A DNA stretch of 6,507 bases from Chloroflexota bacterium. GTDB lineage: Bacteria > Chloroflexota > Ktedonobacteria > Ktedonobacterales > Ktedonobacteraceae. A program made the position numbers and the translations under genes. Position 1 is the stretch's first letter. Each line of letters begins with the position of its first letter. The notes beneath the pieces are model-generated. The model did not search any database, was not told the origin of the DNA, and saw only the letters and a program-made list of their open reading frames with translations. The stretch covers positions 1 through 6,507 of the forward strand of contig JAJZEJ010000241.1 in NCBI GenBank assembly GCA_021828635.1, written 5' to 3'. Shown here one piece after another: positions 5,515 to 6,507 of this stretch.

Positions 5515-5536
5515 TTTCTCGTCGTTTGAGAAAGGA
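5515..5536 (+). promoter_or_regulatory. ribosome binding site of the large subunit, partly inside a small hairpin
   Basis: GAGAAAGGA (5528-5536) lies 11 nt before ATG 5548. Its GAGAAA half (5528-5533) can pair with TTTCTC (5515-5520) across a 7-nt loop. The stem is short and AT-rich, so an effect on translation is uncertain. The site supports 5548 as the start; the nearer ATG at 5538 is out of frame and leads to a short dead-end reading. Confidence 0.35.
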
Positions 5537-5547
5537 CATGCATACGT

Positions 5548-6507
5548 ATGGGCATTGCAGCTATGGTTGGTACGCCGATTAAGCGGCGTGAAGATCCTCG
5601 CCTGATTACTGGTCAGGCCACTTATGTCGATGACATCAAGCTTTATGGCATGCTCCACATGTCGGTTGTGCGCAGCCCCTATGGACATGCTCGCATCAAT
5701 AGCATCAATACCGAGGCAGCCCGCAAGCACCCCGGTGTTGTCGCCGTCTATACCGCCGCAGACCTCAAAGGCAAAGTTGGCGTTGTTCCCGTCGCCGTGC
5801 CTATCGGCCATCTCGCCGAAGGTATGGCCATTCGCTTCCCACTCGCCGAGGGTAAAGTGCGCTTCTATGGTGATCCTGTCGCTGTCGTTATTGCCGATGA
5901 TAAGTACACCGCACGTGACGCACGCGACCTGATTGATGTCGATTACGAGCCACTACCAGCTGTTGTCGATGTTGAGAAGGCTATGCAGCCAAATTCTCCA
6001 CTCCTGTATGAGGATTTCGGCACGAATATCGCTTTCAGCAACCATCCTCCCAGTGATGAGATGGACAAGATATTCGCCGAGACTCAGGCCAATGGCGGTG
6101 TCGTTGTCAAGGCTCGTCTGGAAAACCAGCGTCTCGCTCCCGCATCAATGGAGACACGAGGCGTCATCGCTGAATTCAATAAAGCCAGCAAGGTATTGAC
6201 CGTCTGGAGTTCATCGCAGATTCCGCATCTGCTGCGCAACCTGTTGGCTTCACAAATGGGCCTGCCACAGCATCAGGTACATGTGATTGTGCCAGAGGTT
6301 GGCGGCGGCTTCGGTGCCAAGCTCAATGTCTATCCAGAGGAAATGGTTGCTGCCTTTGCTTCGATGCAACTAGGTCACGCCGTCAAATGGATTGAGGACC
6401 GCGACGAAAATCTCGCCGTCACCATTCACGGTCGCGGTCAGGTTGACCACATTGAGGTTGCCGCAACGAAAGATGGCCGCGTCACCGGTCTCAAAGTACA
6501 TGGCATC
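5548..6507 (+). CDS. molybdopterin-binding large subunit of a xanthine dehydrogenase/CO dehydrogenase-type molybdenum hydroxylase (CoxL-like), 3' truncated by window
   Basis: The frame is open for 320 codons from ATG 5548 to the window edge; family members run to about 750-800 residues, so well under half is seen. The N-terminal a/b-hammerhead domain (about 13-125) shows V-G-T-P, R-R-E-D-P-R-L (13-19), Y-V-D-D-I (26-30), R-S-P-Y-G-H-A-R-I (42-50) and G-D-P-V-A-V-V (108-114). The start of the molybdopterin-binding domain shows E-N-Q-R-L-A-P-A-S-M-E-T-R-G (192-205), the cofactor-binding loop G-G-G-F-G-A-K (252-258) and E-D-R-D-E-N (283-288). With the small subunit upstream this is one hydroxylase operon. 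The M-E-x-R pattern, as I recall it, is more like the broad 'form II' or general hydroxylase group than true form I CO dehydrogenase. The decisive active-site loop (A-Y-x-C-S-F-R in form I) lies beyond the window, so the substrate stays open. The FAD subunit is not seen; it may follow downstream. Confidence 0.92.
   Translation, partial: MGIAAMVGTPIKRREDPRLITGQATYVDDIKLYGMLHMSVVRSPYGHARINSINTEAARKHPGVVAVYTAADLKGKVGVVPVAVPIGHLAEGMAIRFPLAEGKVRFYGDPVAVVIADDKYTARDARDLIDVDYEPLPAVVDVEKAMQPNSPLLYEDFGTNIAFSNHPPSDEMDKIFAETQANGGVVVKARLENQRLAPASMETRGVIAEFNKASKVLTVWSSSQIPHLLRNLLASQMGLPQHQVHVIVPEVGGGFGAKLNVYPEEMVAAFASMQLGHAVKWIEDRDENLAVTIHGRGQVDHIEVAATKDGRVTGLKVHGI

Noticed and set aside
5452..5811. 119-codon open frame on the - strand
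   Set aside because: It lies antisense to the start of the large-subunit gene, whose conserved motifs fix the + strand frame.

Overview
The window reads as a bacterial chromosome segment of moderate GC. Genes are separated by roomy intergenic spaces, and every gene I can support lies on the + strand. The gene set is a GH65 phosphorylase paired with beta-phosphoglucomutase, small lipoproteins, and an aerobic-CO-dehydrogenase-type molybdenum hydroxylase. Together with the protein style this recalls soil Chloroflexota, perhaps Ktedonobacteria. That placement is inference from memory and was not tested.

Region 1 (1-2731): the 3' end of a HAD-family beta-phosphoglucomutase is followed, after an 82-nt gap with its own promoter-like sequence, by a full-length GH65 disaccharide phosphorylase of 753 codons that starts at a GTG. 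The phosphorylase would split an alpha-linked glucose disaccharide with phosphate to give beta-glucose 1-phosphate. The mutase would turn that into glucose 6-phosphate for glycolysis. A 12-bp inverted repeat ends the unit.

Region 2 (2767-2972): a single tRNA-Glu(CUC) gene with encoded CCA, a near-consensus sigma70-type promoter, and an 11-bp hairpin downstream.

Region 3 (3038-4473): two monocistronic lipoprotein genes, each with its own extended -10 promoter candidate and its own hairpin terminator. The first encodes a small cupredoxin with a complete type-1 copper ligand set. The second encodes a beta-rich, Ig-like protein of unknown function whose terminator stem overlaps its stop codon.

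Region 4 (4465-6507): about 480 nt without a gene precedes the [2Fe-2S] small subunit and the molybdopterin large subunit (cut by the window end at codon 320) of a xanthine dehydrogenase/CO dehydrogenase family enzyme. The leader is the most unusual part of the window. A 22-nt palindrome lies about 50 nt upstream of a -10 box that lacks a recognisable -35. The predicted transcript would begin directly with a string of adjacent short hairpins (about 4791-4897) before the start codon. This may be a regulated promoter plus an undescribed structured leader RNA, but it rests on reading by eye only. The FAD (medium) subunit is not in the window, and the substrate of the enzyme cannot be decided from what is visible.
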